64,000 nucleotides of DNA. Origin: Mytilisepta virgata. Its lineage: Eukaryota > Mollusca > Bivalvia > Mytilida > Mytilidae. The notes below the pieces were generated by a model. The model had not been told where the DNA came from. It was given only the letters and a program-made list of their open reading frames with translations, and did not search any database. Below, piece after piece: positions 34,986 through 47,665 of this stretch. How positions within the stretch are numbered: the first letter of the stretch is position 1; each line of letters starts with the position of its first letter. The position numbers and the translations under genes are program-made. The stretch covers positions 47,131,135-47,195,134 of the forward strand of contig CM051517.1 in the NCBI GenBank assembly GCA_028015205.1. Direction: 5' to 3'.

Positions 34986-35086
34986 ATTCAAAATTCAAAA
35001 TCGATATTCAATATCCGAAGTTCAAATTCGAAATCCGACATTCGATATCTTAAATTCGAGATTCGAGATTCGAAATTCAATATCTA
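34986..35086. repeat. degenerate short tandem repeat of ATTCGAAATT type
   Basis: About ten imperfect units of roughly 10-11 bp (AAATTCAAAATCGATATTCA, ATTCGAAATCCGACATTCGA, GATTCGAGATTCGAAATTC). Most units are close to self-complementary. Confidence 0.7.
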
Positions 35087-35191
35087 GATTAACCAATCAG
35101 AGGAAAGCTTGTAAGTTGTAAATAGTATTTGGCCAATGAAATATCTGTTGGAGATAAACACGTTGAAAGAGATTGATATTGAATCAAAAGT

Positions 35192-35566
35192 TTAAAGCTG
35201 GAATTTTGTTGATATTTCTTTCTCAAGTTGAAACACACTTCGTTGTTCGTATGTGGCGTTTATGAAAATAAAGAGGACAAATATAAACTTTTTTGGTGTA
35301 CCTAAGGAGCAAATAAAAGAAAATGTAATCCATTGCACAAACCCGGGAAGACAAATGAACAGCCACAAGCACAACAAATAAACACTGAAAACTAAAAAAC
35401 ATTGAACAACACGAACTCCTATAAAAACGAGGAGTGAATTCAGGTGCTCCGAAAGGGTAAGCAGTTCCTGCTCCGTATACGGCACCCGTCGTGAAGTCAA
35501 GGTGGAAATCACAAATCGGTGGAGGCACACGAAAATGTACGACAGTGGGAACAGGTCCAACATCAT
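35192..35566 (-). pseudogene. possible mobile-element remnant, two overlapping open frames
   Basis: Two minus-strand frames stay open together for over 300 nt. One has LSYIFVCLHRFVISTLTSRR then VPYTEQELLTLSEHL; the other has PPICDFHLDFTTGAVYGAGT. Strings of this kind recur, in my memory, in conceptual translations from many aquatic animals, pointing to a widespread element rather than a host gene. I cannot name the element or say which strand, if either, is coding. Confidence 0.35.
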
Positions 35567-35569
35567 CTA

Positions 35570-38100
35570 ATTAGTAAATTGAGTTTCGGAAGTTTGCCGT
35601 TATGTATGGAAACATACAGAACACCTTAAAAAATCACGTGAACGTTTATAGTTTGGTTACCTTAAATAGTCATCTTATTCAATTCAAAGCGAAGGTTAGG
35701 TATGGTTATATTCTTTGGTAGCAATTTTAATGCGCGAGATACGAATATTTCGTCAAATAGTGGTCACCAAGGCCAAAAATGACGAAAGCAGAAACAATAA
35801 CTGAAGAACTTTGACGAGCAGATTCTGATGCCAAAACGACCGAAAGAATACAAGACAAAACCTTCTAAGAACAGGCAATGAACGAGAGTTATTCTCTTTA
35901 GTTCCACAATTATTTTAAAATTTCATAATAGTAAATTTCATGCAATATAGTATCGAAATACTAGCAACTGAGCTATTGATACCCTCAAAATTGACGAAAA
36001 AAACAAATTTTTCTCATATTTCATTTGATAGCTTGTAATATTTGTAGGGAGGTAGGTGTCACACTTAAGTAATTTCTTAATTAAAAGAATTAGTCATGTT
36101 GACAAATTTTGTACAGAATGATAATCGGAAAGGTAGTTAATTCTAAACACGAGAACCAAAAAATAAATTTAAAAAAATTGATGTACATGTATAACATTGG
36201 TGCATGACAAGAAAAAATGAGCCTAATGTTAATGAAAGGGAGAAGTGCTTATACTTCTTAATTTCATTGTTGTGTATTAAAAAATGGATTCTAATTATTA
36301 GAGGCTCTGCTGTTTAGCAGGAATTATGCATTTAATTTAGGAATTACCGGGTGAAATCAGTAATTTTGAACTTTTTGTCGTCAAAGTATGAAAACAAAAA
36401 CCACTCCCCAAAAAATATTCTGTGTTAACTGTTTAACAAAATATAATTTTAGACTTTGAAATAAATAGTTATTTATATTTAATTTGAAATCTTTAAATTT
36501 TGTATAATTTTTTTAGAAAATTTTATCCCAAAAACTGTCATCTGCCCCCTTTAACAACATGCAATACATGTATTACGTACTCTTTGGGAAGGATTGGTCT
36601 CCCAGGACAATAACCTCCATTAAGGCTATTTACTTAGTATTAATGTACATACTAAAGTTATCTCAAAATCAGAGAAAGCAAAAGGCAATAAAATGGAGAA
36701 AACTAAACGTACACTAAACTGGGTGAGGCCGGATGCTGCCAGTGTTGAACATCTGCTCCCAAGCATCAGCGCCTTGCCATTCAAAACGTAAACCTTGGCC
36801 CAGTATATCAACCAAGAATATATTGAACCAAATAATAAGTTCCGACGTTGCGTCTTAAAAATTAAATATTCATAGATTCTCTGACATCAAACGGTTTTAT
36901 ATACTGGGTTTGAGACTTTGTTGCTATAGCCCAAATCATTATTAGAATGTCCATTTAAACGTGTTGAATACCAAACTAGATATATTAACGTTAAATAGTT
37001 ATGAGCAACCAACTTTCGAGAATATAAAACAATAATTATTCAATACAAATTACTCTAGGTTGCAATTATGTCATCAATTCTCACATGTAAATATATGCCT
37101 ACATTCGATCAAAGTCTTCTTTGCCCCACGACGGATACTAATTTTGGAAAATCAAACAAACAGTTCCGGTCTAATCCATATAGTCTATTATTAAAATCAA
37201 AATGACGCAGAATATAATACGTCACATCACTGTAAATCACTCACGCCCATATTAAACAAATATCAAACAGACGTTTGTTTAAGATATTATAGGATCTAAT
37301 TAATCAATGCTTAATTCCAATTATTCTTGGATTAATTTTTAAATAATATATGTAAATTTCACTGCAAATAACATTTCGTTCCATTATATGTGATATTTAA
37401 TTTTAGGATTAGACGTTAACTGGTACTTTTTTCCATTACGTTTTCCTGGGAAATGAGATTACTTTGGCGTATAGTCAATTAATTACATTAAAACCCATAT
37501 CCCAAATACTGTAAATCACAAGTAGTATTCTAATATTTAAAATTGTTTTATAAGCTCTTTTCTGTGAAATGCAACAAATTCAAACTTACCTTAAATATAT
37601 ATAAAATTAAAATGGTTAACGAGGACCTGCGGGGATAATAAATGAAAATGCCTTGTGTTTAACTAGGTGAGAGTTTACGGACTTAACCACACAAATACTC
37701 TTATGACGTAATGATACACATTCCGCATGAGAGACACCTAAATCAGTTATGATACGGATTCTTATGAAATTTTGCACGGAGCTAGAATATTAAAAACTGC
37801 ATCTAAATAACAAAAATTTTATATATTTAAGTTTTATATATCTCCAATAAGGCTGTTTAGTTTTCAAATAAGATTACCATAGATTTCAATTAAAAAAAAT
37901 TGAAGTCATCATTTCTCTATCCGTAGGATTTTCTTTAAAATAGTATGTTATTGCTGTAAACATTTTTGTTTTATTGATACGAAATGAATATAGGGTTTTC
38001 AGTTTCGTTTTCGCAGTGGAAATCATTTAATTATACATCCTGTGTTTAAAAACATTGAAAATTTACGTTTTATAGCGAGTCCTTTACGACGTTAACCTTA
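35570..38100. other. intergenic stretch, nothing recognised
   Basis: No exon, array or inverted repeat identified. Confidence 0.45.
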
Positions 38101-38101
38101 T

Positions 38102-39205
38102 TATCCCCGCGCTAGCAAAGCGGCGGGATAATGTTTTGCTGTTCGCCGTACGTACGAATGTCCAGGATCATCCCAGGAACCACAAGAAATATAAAACTGA
38201 AACTTTGATCAATGTTGGCATTGTTGATGTAGATTGTGCCGAAGGTTTCGGAATTAAGGAATTTGTCATAAGGGCATAATTATGAGCAAAAAAAAAAAAA
38301 AACGGATTTCGCGATATTCAGTAAATAGTGAAATCTTCTAAACTATTTGTACTATAATGCTAAAACTGAAACAATGACAATGGCAAATTCAAAAGTGGCA
38401 TGAGAATTTTTCTGAAACCCCTGGGGGCATAGCACCAAGAGAGTTAAAAAATCCCAAAGTCGGTTGTCACAGAACTCCTCTTACACCCTAAGCAGTAGAA
38501 ACATAAAAAATGGTGCATTACTAGCACTTTAAAAGTTGTCTGTGCCGAAGTTTCGGAACTTTGAAATTTGCCCTTGGGACAGAAAAAAATTTCTGGAAGT
38601 CTCGGACTTATTAATTTTTGAATATTACCATTCGAACATACTATCAGACACTAGCATAACAATAGCTGTTAAATGGAATATTTTGATTTAAAAAAATAAT
38701 TCCTGAAAGACTTTAAGACCTTCATTTTTTGGAAATGTATCTAGCAACCATATATATTAATAACCATTAATGTCACAAGAGTTAAGGTTACCATTCAATT
38801 TCCAAAAATGGAATTCCAAATTTGGTTAATTTCCAGAAAGACTCTAAAATCTGATTTTTTGGAAAAGTACATAGCAACCATACATATTTGTTTACAAAAA
38901 AGCAATAGCTGTAGCGGGAATGATTATATTTCCAAAATTAAATGGAATATTTGGATTTAAAAATCAAATAACTCAAATTTCGGTAAATTTCCTGAAAGAC
39001 TCTAAGATCTTCTTTTTTGGAAATGTATCTAGCAACCATGCATATTAATAACTGTTAGTGTCACAAGACTTACCATTCAATTTCCAAAATTGATATTCCA
39101 ACTTTGTAAATTTACACCTAATTAGTAGAACATGTCATCGTAAAAACAGTTCATTGAACTCTTAGCATTTAATTTTTTGATTAACACAACAGTGGCGCGG
39201 GGATA
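38102..39205. mobile_element. hairpin-ended element with TATCCCCGCGC inverted ends
   Basis: It begins TATCCCCGCGCTAGCAAAGC then GGCGGGATA, a terminal stem-loop. It ends GCGCGGGGATA at 39195-39205, the exact inverse of the first 11 bases. The interior has about three diverged cores of 140-160 bp (TTTTTTGGAAATGTATCTAG, CAACCAT..ATATTAATAAC, TGTCACAAGA..TTACCATTCA). A relative of the hairpin end lies at 47073. No coding frame. Confidence 0.75.
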
Positions 39206-40985
39206 TGCAGCGTGGCTACCGTGTTTCATTTTGGCTTATTTTGACGCTTGTTTTCACTCTACATGTAATAATCAATTTAATATATCCAAAAAGTGGATCT
39301 GGTGACACCTACTAAATTTTATACGAGTAAAAAATTTCAATAATATATAATTTAAAAAAAAATCTTTGGACCGAATTTTGAGAAATCATAATTAAAAGTC
39401 TAAAGATATAACTTTTAGGATCGACATCAACGTGAATTCTATATATTTTCATATCTATTTGCCAATAATTTGATATTCCGTATTTCGAATAGTATTAAAG
39501 TGCCATACACCTTTTTTTATATTCAGGTGCAGTTCAACATGCTTTAGTTGCATGCAAGCTTCTATAAAAAAACTCTGACATATATCCCATTTACATATCG
39601 TAAGTACCCATCTTGACCTTAATGACTCTTCAGTAGAATTCAAGACGTGCTATTCTCTTACTTTTTGTAAGATCGAATATGGTTAGGTTCTTATGCACAT
39701 TAACCTGATTAACACCACATCAGCTTTTAACTCTTAATTACCTTTTATTAGATCAAAAATAAACAACAAAATCGATAACAAAAATGGTCAAAAATGAAAT
39801 ACAAATCAATCCATGCCACCCAACATATAGAACCCCGCAAATATATATAATACAAATAGCAAAAAACACAAAGTACAGACATTGAATAGAGGTGGGTTCA
39901 ACTATTTTTAGGGGTACCAAAACCTCTCCCTTATCTATACTGACACTCTTGTGCATTGATTACCAACAAGGTGACCATTTGCTTGGACTGAAAAAAATTT
40001 GTTGAACGGGATATAATTTAGATGGTAGGATCAGAATATGCCCCTTAACTGTAAAACTTGCTAAGGCTCTCATAGCTGCAGCTCGGATACAGTCCCTTTA
40101 TTAAACGAAATAATCAGACATTACACTCCCATAAAGGGTTTAATGCTATCTCGTCATGGAGTTTAATAGAAATCGGCAGTATTCGTGGAAAGACAATTGT
40201 AAATTTTAAACCTTCGAGTCATTGGGAGAAGGAACAAAATTTCCCTACTTTGAAATTTTTTCAAGTAACTTCCAAGTTTCTTCGGGTTATTGACAAACTT
40301 TTGTATTTATTCACTATATTACAATAGAAACTAGGATGTGAAAACCCATTCATGATAAGTATTTTCTGGAAGCTCGTTATTTTTGCTAAAAAAATTGATA
40401 GATATTATGAAACTTTTTTTAAAAGTATTAAGCAGCTTGTGAAATATATAACGCTGTCAAACCATATATCTGACGATTTTGTTCAAGATGAAGAAAAGCA
40501 GTTCGGTCGCTTTTTGTTCTGTGTACTTTTAGTTTTCTTACATCCTTCATTTACCCTATTGAAATATACATTTTGGTTCATTGTTGAAGAAGACATTACA
40601 GCGAGTGACAAGATGAAGAACAACAAAAAAAAAAAGAAGATATTCCACTCGCTTTTTGTATTATGTTCTAGTCTAAAGTATTACATAAGTTAGTTTCGAA
40701 TTTATCCCCACATCACATTAATATTGGATCTTATCAATAAGCAGAATTAGACAAATGCATCAATAATCTTTTCTGAAGTGTAAAGTTTAATGAAAAAAAG
40801 TTCTTAGTTTTTTTTTTAAAATGGTCTACTGCATTTTTTGACCTTTTTTTTATTCTATTGCCCAAGATATTTTGATGGGTTTAGATTTCCAAACATTTGA
40901 ACATTGCACGCAACGACTTGTAAAGTGAACAATTTATAGCATTTTGACTGACATTACACGTAATTGTACAAGTGACATTTTCAGG
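39206..40985. other. intergenic stretch, no gene seen
   Basis: Only unsupported short frames. A segment near 40600-40690 (TTGT.TTATGTTC...AGTATTACATAAGTTAGTTT) weakly resembles 57.80-57.88 kb, so both may belong to an old repeat. Confidence 0.4.
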
Positions 40986-40996
40986 TATTACATTGA

Positions 40997-41258
40997 TTTG
41001 TTTCTTTAGTTGGGGTTTTACGCCATTTTCAGTACGCTTGGCTATTTCGCAGCGGCCACTTTTTATTGGTGGAGGAGGCCGGAGTACCCGAAGAGAACCA
41101 CCGACCTTCGGTAGGAAAATTGGCAATCTTTGTCAATTTAGATCGCAGTCGAATACACCATACATAGGTGAGATTCGAACTCACAACGTCAGTGTTGACA
41201 GGCTAGTGATCATTAGTAGTCTGACGAACTACCTAGACCACTCGGCCACCGAGACTCC
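40997..41258 (-). mobile_element. tRNA-headed SINE, minus-strand copy with 11-bp target duplication
   Basis: Same family as 32408-32661 in reverse: the head GAGTCTCGGTGGCCGAGTGG at the high-coordinate end, box B GAGTTCGAATCTC, the central domain with CGGTGGTTCTCTTCGGGTAC, and the tail GGCGTAAAACCCCAACTAAA. Flanks TATTACATTGA (40986-40996) and TATTAAATTGA (41259-41269) form a target duplication with one change. Open reading across it is incidental. Confidence 0.9.
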
Positions 41259-41579
41259 TATTAAATTGAAAATTTGTATTATTATGCAAATTGGGTCAAA
41301 CAAAAAATACAGGTTTAACACATTTTAAGTCAAAAGCAGAATATTGTTAGTTATGTTCAGCATGTAAAAATAGTTTAAAACAAACTTTGCCAGATCGCTA
41401 TAGATACATATGATTTTCTGAATGAAACTGTATTTAATGAAATGAAACTATGCCAGTTTTGTGATCTATGTTATTGAATAACTGTTCGTCGTGTGATTTG
41501 TCAGTTGTCAGGTGGACTTTTATTGCAACAACTAAATGGTGTTTCGATGACTACTGGAAGATGCCGAACTTTTTACTAT

Positions 41580-41885
41580 TAATACACTTTTGATCTTAAT
41601 CGGTCATTTCTGTCTTGTTTTATCTTGACTGTCTTGATTTTTACCTTCAGAAAAAAAATCCAGATCAAAATAAGATCAAACCAAGATCTATTGCATTCCA
41701 GTCAATTAGTTAAGAATTAATTGTGCGATGTTTAACTTTACTAGTGCTGAACTAATTTTAACTTCTCTTGACCGATCTTGATTGACTGCAAGACAGCATA
41801 TCTTGATTTTACTTGAAAATGTGGTGATGTAAAAAATCCAAGATAAAATTAGAATATATAAAAAAGACTAGAATGACCATTTGCG
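41580..41885. mobile_element. MITE-like element rich in TCTTG motifs, copy 1
   Basis: The left part ACACTTTTGATCTTAATCGG, TCATTTCTGTCTTGTTTTAT and CTTGACTGTCTTGATTTT is mirrored further on by AAAATCCAAGATAAAATTAG and AAAGACTAGAATGACC. It matches 59455-59776. Termini are not resolved. Confidence 0.5.
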
Positions 41886-42182
41886 ATCGCCAGTGATACT
41901 GTGGCTTGATACATCTGTTTTATTCTTTGACATTTTATATTTCTTTCATTTTTCAAAAGAGGATAAATTTCAAACACAAAACACAAAATGGGAACGAGTA
42001 ATGTTTACAACCATTTAGAATTTACGGTCAGTTATACAATGTCGTCTAATAACAAACTGGAATGATAATTTTGCTGTAAATTTGATCTTGTATTATTATT
42101 CTTTCCCTATCCATTTCATTTACTGACCGACCAACAGGTCAAAATAAGATTTTGATCATTAATGTTAACGTCAGTAAGTATT

Positions 42183-42207
42183 TATAGCGAGCGCAGCGAT
42201 CGCTATA
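42183..42207. repeat. terminal-type hairpin TATAGCGA/TCGCTATA
   Basis: A perfect 8-bp stem TATAGCGA...TCGCTATA around the loop GCGCAGCGA. It is GC-rich against an AT-rich background, similar in style to the element ends at 38.1 and 47.1 kb. Probably one end of an element running to higher coordinates; the other end was not found. Confidence 0.6.
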
Positions 42208-42719
42208 GGAGCATGTGCATTTTCTACATATGAGTCATTTAGAAAAGTCTAAAGTTTGTTTAATGGGGGCAGCCATATTGTGCTACATAGAGTCAGAATC
42301 GTGATATTGGAAATGAGTTTCTGGAAAGGGCTAATATTGCTGTGTTCGCATCATTGGCCACGCCAACAGCATATTATATATTTAATGTAATGTTGCTTTC
42401 AGGCATACAATAAACTTACAAACAACGAATTGAAAGTAAACATTTGGTAATAGTATGTTTCCCCAAATGATTGTATGATATTTGCATTTCAAGACATATT
42501 TAAAGTTTGAGTGGGAAGACATACAATATTTAGTCATAATAATAACAATTTGCAATTGGTTTGTATAATTTAAGATAATTTGACATGTTAATGTGTTATG
42601 TTTGCGAATGATTTATAATTCTGTTGCATGTCTTTAGTTGTGAATACGTATTATTCATATAAAAATGAATCAAATATCGAAATAGCAATATTTTAGGCTT
42701 AATTTTTAGGATCAAAATA

Positions 42720-43082
42720 CAATGTATTCAACGAATTGTTGTTTAACGTCCAGTGGCAGCCAGGTGCATATCAGGATGGGAAGATGTTGATATGATAATG
42801 TATATGATCTCTGCTTTGTACTAGACCGACACGCTAGCCGGATTTTTAATGTGCTAGCTCACGAGGTAACGGTCCGCAGGAAGACATATCACCCCACTCG
42901 GACATATTATACTGACTCCGAGCTGACCAGAAGATCTTTGCTCCTACTCCTAGATGCCGCGTGCTTGGCGGAGAAGCAGCAAATACCAATTTTAATGTCT
43001 TTAGTTTGACCCGCCCGGGGATCGAACCCGCGACCTTCCGTACTCGAGGAGAGGACGCTACCACGAGACCACCGAGGCGGTT
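42720..43082 (-). mobile_element. second tRNA-headed SINE family, perfect 11-bp target duplication
   Basis: On the minus strand it starts with a tRNA-like head (CGCCTCGGTGGTCTCGTGGT and box B GGTTCGATCCC), then CTTCTCCGCCAAGCACGCGG, CAGCTCGGAGTCAGTATAAT, GGTGATATGTCTTCCTGCGG and CTAGCACATTAAAAATCCGG. It ends in GGACGTTAAACAACAATTCG and a short TTG/A-rich tail. GGATCAAAATA flanks both sides exactly (42709-42719 and 43083-43093). At 363 bp it appears full length. Overlapping open frames are shadows of the GC-rich SINE. Confidence 0.92.
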
Positions 43083-43424
43083 GGATCAAAATAGCGGCTG
43101 TAGCAATATTCGTACTGATGACAAACAAAATATTCACTGAGCACAGACTACCATTACTTTACCTTATTTTTATCTAGTTATGTGGGATGTTTGAATTATG
43201 TCTATATTATTTCTGTGAATAGAATATACAAATCTGATTAACTTTTATAGTTCTTTAATGCACTCTGTCTGTCATGGGTAGATTAACAAATCAGAATTCT
43301 TTTGACCAATCAGGTGTAACGTTAATAACTTCGTCGACTGTAATCAATAAATTTACCTAGGTACAGGAAACCAAAAAAAACGAGTATTTACGTAATAAAT
43401 GGGTATATATATACTCGTTCAAAA

Positions 43425-43550
43425 GTGAAGAACTGGAAAATCTTCAACTCGTTTTAAAATTCAGCGTTTTGCCTCTGGTTTCGCTGCGCTCCATCCGGGA
43501 AAGACGTGAATTTTAAAAACTCGTTGAAGATATTTTCCAATCTTCAGTTT
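43425..43550. repeat. inverted repeat with about 40-bp arms
   Basis: The left arm AGTGAAGAACTGGAAAATCT + TCAACTCGTTTTAAAATTCA and the right arm (inverse of CTGAAGATTGGAAAATATCT + TCAACGAGTTTTTAAAATTC) flank a loop of about 40 nt with a GC-richer TCGCTGCGCTCCATCCGGG. No gene. Confidence 0.75.
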
Positions 43551-43559
43551 AGCTTCTAT

Positions 43560-46500
43560 AGTAATACCACCCGAAATATTAAATATATTCATATTGTTAA
43601 ACTGTTATGTAATGCTGAATATTTTCAACAAAATTGACTAGTTTTACTTTTAGCTGAAAATTATGTCTTTAACACCTCTTACCTAGTTCTTAAGGAAGAT
43701 GTTTTAAAAGTATATTTAGAATCTTAATTTTTTGTTGTTGTATTATATATATAAATGATTAATGGCGATACGGGCAGAATGTCGCAATGCCAATAGCGTA
43801 GTTTGCCTTTTCATAAGATCAGGCAAATGTTTCTGTTACCTTCCAAAATGTACAGGGATAAAGATTTATAAACGGATGTTAGCGGACGTCAGATCATACA
43901 TAGTGCCATTTATGATCTGGCATAATCCCGAGATTGGTAAAACATTCATAATCGTCACATTAAGACAATTTACGCGTCCACTGTTACTGCACTTATGAGA
44001 TGATCTGTTTGATTCCAATTTAGTGGAAACATCTGATGAAACACTAACAATGAAAAGAGAAATATAAGAAACAAGTGTTCTTGGACTCATAATACATTGT
44101 ATTGTTCAAAAAGATGTTCAAAAGAAGCGTTTATATAAATTTCAGAAAGTAATTTGTATTCCTTTGCATTCAATAAACATTTCGTGATATCAGACTATCC
44201 ACAACGGAGTATAGATTTATCATTATCGCCAACTTTGCAGCCTCCGATGACTTTGCGGCCCAAGTAGACAATTTGTAGGAAAAAGATATGCCCCTATAAA
44301 AATGTCATTTGGTGCAAAAGATTTCAGAACATATGGCCAGGATTTTGAAAAATAATTTCCTTGATCCTGGCCAAATAAGATATTCATATCAATATGCATT
44401 TACATGTATATGGGTGATCTACAATCTTTCACATTTGTCTAAATCGAAATCATGACATCGGTCAATTTTACAGTTTTAAGAAATTTACCATATTAAATCT
44501 AATATAAATACTTCTTCCTGGAGAAGTGAAGCACAACATCGAAAAGTTTTGCCTCAGTTCTGCTTTCTAGATTATGCAAGAATATTTCAGTTTATTTTGT
44601 TCAGGAGTTGCAGTTCAAACGACCAAATGTAAATAATCGTTAAAAATATATGTAAAGTTCAGGATTTTATTGGACAATTTTAACATTTTAAATGATTTTT
44701 TATGTGAAGCAACTGCTTCGCTGCCTCAATGGAAGCTACGAAACTGAACACAATATCAACAGTCTTGTATTTAACTTAAGAATGTGAGTACAAAGTCTGA
44801 TAATTAGGGGAATTGGTGTGCTTTACTGCACTCGCAAGTAATTTTTCAATTACCATTTGGAACAGTATATCTTGTGGTAATATGAAATGTGCAATTTCCG
44901 TATTCTGATCACAAAATGTGGTTTTATCCTCATTTACAGGTGTGTGTATGTATAACTACATGTCTACTTAATAATTCAAGTATAATATAAACTGTTTTCT
45001 CGTCTTTTAGCCACTGGTATATCATGCAACTGAACCGGTTTCCGTTTTTACTTGACCTCCTTGTGTGGAGTTCAGGTAACAAAGGAAACATACATAAACA
45101 TACGACTCGCTCCAAATAACCTAGTTTTATGAGTTTACAAATATAGAAACATAATTAATTAGACGTGTTCTGAAAATAGATGCTAGGAACATAAATCTTA
45201 CTGAACCATAAGCCTATTATTAATTATTGCCTGTGTTTTCATTGATAAAAAGTAACACCTTTTTTACATTAATAAATAATGAGATAGTCACGTTTGTTGA
45301 TGGTTTCATATAAAACTATTGTGTGTTATTTTTTCGAAAGACAAATAAATCTGAACGTACATACACGTGTATTATTGACTACTGCGTACGTAACCCAGAT
45401 TTTAGGAATCGTGTTTTTCCTGTAACCATACATAAATCAAATTCGGTTTTACATTAGTAACTTAGACCATTTATTTTTAATTAGTTGGTTTACGGATCCG
45501 CCGACCCGATTTTCGCGATTTGAATAAAAAAAAAATAAAATTGAAAATGTTAGTTTTTTATTACCGCCGACCCTCTGAAATCAGCCATTCTAAAAATAAA
45601 AATAAATTAAAATCCCTTTTGCATCAAAATTTCATAAAGATTATATTCCAATTCGTTTCTATAAATATATTTACCCATCAATAAAATACTTGTAAACATG
45701 TTCCCAAAAAAAAAAAAAAAAATCTATTTATAGCTATTAGTTGATGCCAATTTCCGAAAAAAAATTATGAAACGAATTTCCTAATAGAATAAATACGGCT
45801 TTTAAGTTCGTTTTGTATGAATATCTTTATTCCGTAAGATATCGAATCCATTCATTTTATGTTGTCGTAGTTGACGAGTCGGATCCCTTATACTGTTAAA
45901 AAGGGACGGTCTACTGAACAACAACATTTCATGATAGATGTTCTGACATTTGGGTTTCAAAAGGGGGATTAACTGATCATTTGCAACCTTTGTATATTTG
46001 GCAATATTACCAAGATCAAAATCAGTCTTCATTGTACATGATTTTCCCTTTTTTTCTTTCTTTCTTTCCCCCGACCGACCGACCCTATTTAAAAAAAAAA
46101 TCTGTAACCCAATTAAATGTAAAAATAAATGGCCTTATGCCATCAGAAACAATTTCGATTTTAAAATAGCACAAACAGAAGAATCAATAACTGCAAAGTG
46201 AATCAATCAAGGACTACCAAAACTAATGGCCAAACTGATCGAGATCTAAGACAAGAAAAAATGTCAAAATTGATCCATTTTCTAAATTTTGCAGTATCTA
46301 AACCTTGATTCATTTGAAGTAAGTTCCCCACAATATACCTAAGGAACCGGAGTATGAAGTGTCCGTTTTATCGTTGATCTTTTATTCTTGTGCATCTTCT
46401 TAATGTGGGCTACTTTGGAACATCTATAATACCAACAGATATGTTTATATGTTTGACCTTGTCGTCTCTTTCAGCTTCCTTACTAGGATTCTTAGCACAA

Positions 46501-47070
46501 TCGGCTTTTACTAAATATCAGTGGTTGAGAATGCAGAATTTGCTTTTATGCCCTTCCAAATCACTTTCTGGTTTTTAATATTGTATTGTATATTATGTGT
46601 TTGTTTGGTATCTATTGAATTTCCTTCTTTTTTATTCCATGGTCATATCCCTAGATGTTATTCAACATTTATTTTTACTGCCTTATGTTATACTTATCAT
46701 GTCACGGCGCGCGTAATCATTTTTAGAGAGTTTATTTGATGTCCTGGTAGTCGTTACATGGTATTTCTGTTTTGATACCATTGGCACTTCAGATGTATCC
46801 CGCCTGTTTTGAAAGGCTACGTAACTTTCATATCGATTTTATTTTACATACACTCTGACCGTTTAAACAACTAATAGCCCTTGCGACATAAAATATGGAT
46901 GAGTGCTCCACAAGTCAGTCATATCTCCTTAAATTTAATACTTTTTTAAAGCTCAAGGTTAGCATAATGTCAGACATACTATTATTCATGTAAATATGGT
47001 TCATAATATGTCGGTTAATGGTCGGTCTATTGATTTATAAATAGGTATTCCTCTGACGTCAAACGAGCTT
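43560..47070. other. intergenic stretch, no gene recognised
   Basis: It contains poly(A) runs (45703-45721) and two nearby CCGCCGACCC-containing blocks (45497 and 45574). A minus-strand open segment at 45802-46032 has protein-like composition but no family I know and no splice support. Confidence 0.4.
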
Positions 47071-47072
47071 TT

Positions 47073-47450
47073 TATCCCCGCGATCATCGAAGCGATGGGG
47101 ACAATGTTTTGCTGTTCATCGTACATCTATATGTAATGTCCAGGATAATATCAACAACCACAAATCACAAAATCTTAAAACTTGGCACAATACTAACACC
47201 ATGAATAGGTTTTGGAATTTTTATATTCCCCCTAAGGGAAGCATTATGGGCGACAACGAATTTCACGATATCTAGTAAATCATTGAAATCTTCTCAACTA
47301 CAAGAAAGTTGGAACTTGAATCACAACTAACAATATATATACCAACTTGACCAAAGGCATCGGAATTTTCATACGAACTATGGGGGCACAATAAGAGGTG
47401 CACGTGTTGAAGGTTTTGGCATTTTGATATTTGCACTAAGTCTACAATAA
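47073..47450. mobile_element. hairpin-ended element, relative of 38.1 kb
   Basis: It starts TATCCCCGCGATCATCGAAG then CGATGGGGA, a stem-loop, followed by CAATGTTTTGCTGTTCATCG and TGTCCAGGAT, shared with 38130-38175 (ATGTTTTGCTGTTCGCCG, TGTCCAGGAT). Degenerate core text (TTCACGATATCTAGTAAATC, GGGGGCACAATAAG) continues. The far end was not identified. Confidence 0.6.
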
Positions 47451-47665
47451 TGAGCGAACATGTATTTTGTGTTGTCCAGTAATTAGAGGATATTTATGAC
47501 TACTAGGGATAGACAGTTGAAACTGATATTTACCCTGCAGCCAGAAATACGGGTGTAGATGGTGAAAATATTTCTCAATATTTATACCATCGAGAAAAAG
47601 AACGAAACTGTACTAAAGAGCATTTTGCAATTTTAACTAAAGACATGAAGAATCTAAAACCGGGG

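Noticed and set aside
40352..40693. 113-codon plus-strand frame
   Set aside because: AT-driven composition with lysine and phenylalanine runs, no homology and no splice sites; part resembles a repeat at 57.8 kb.
42846..43137. Overlapping open frames near 43 kb
   Set aside because: They fall inside the 363-bp SINE and arise from its GC-rich sequence.
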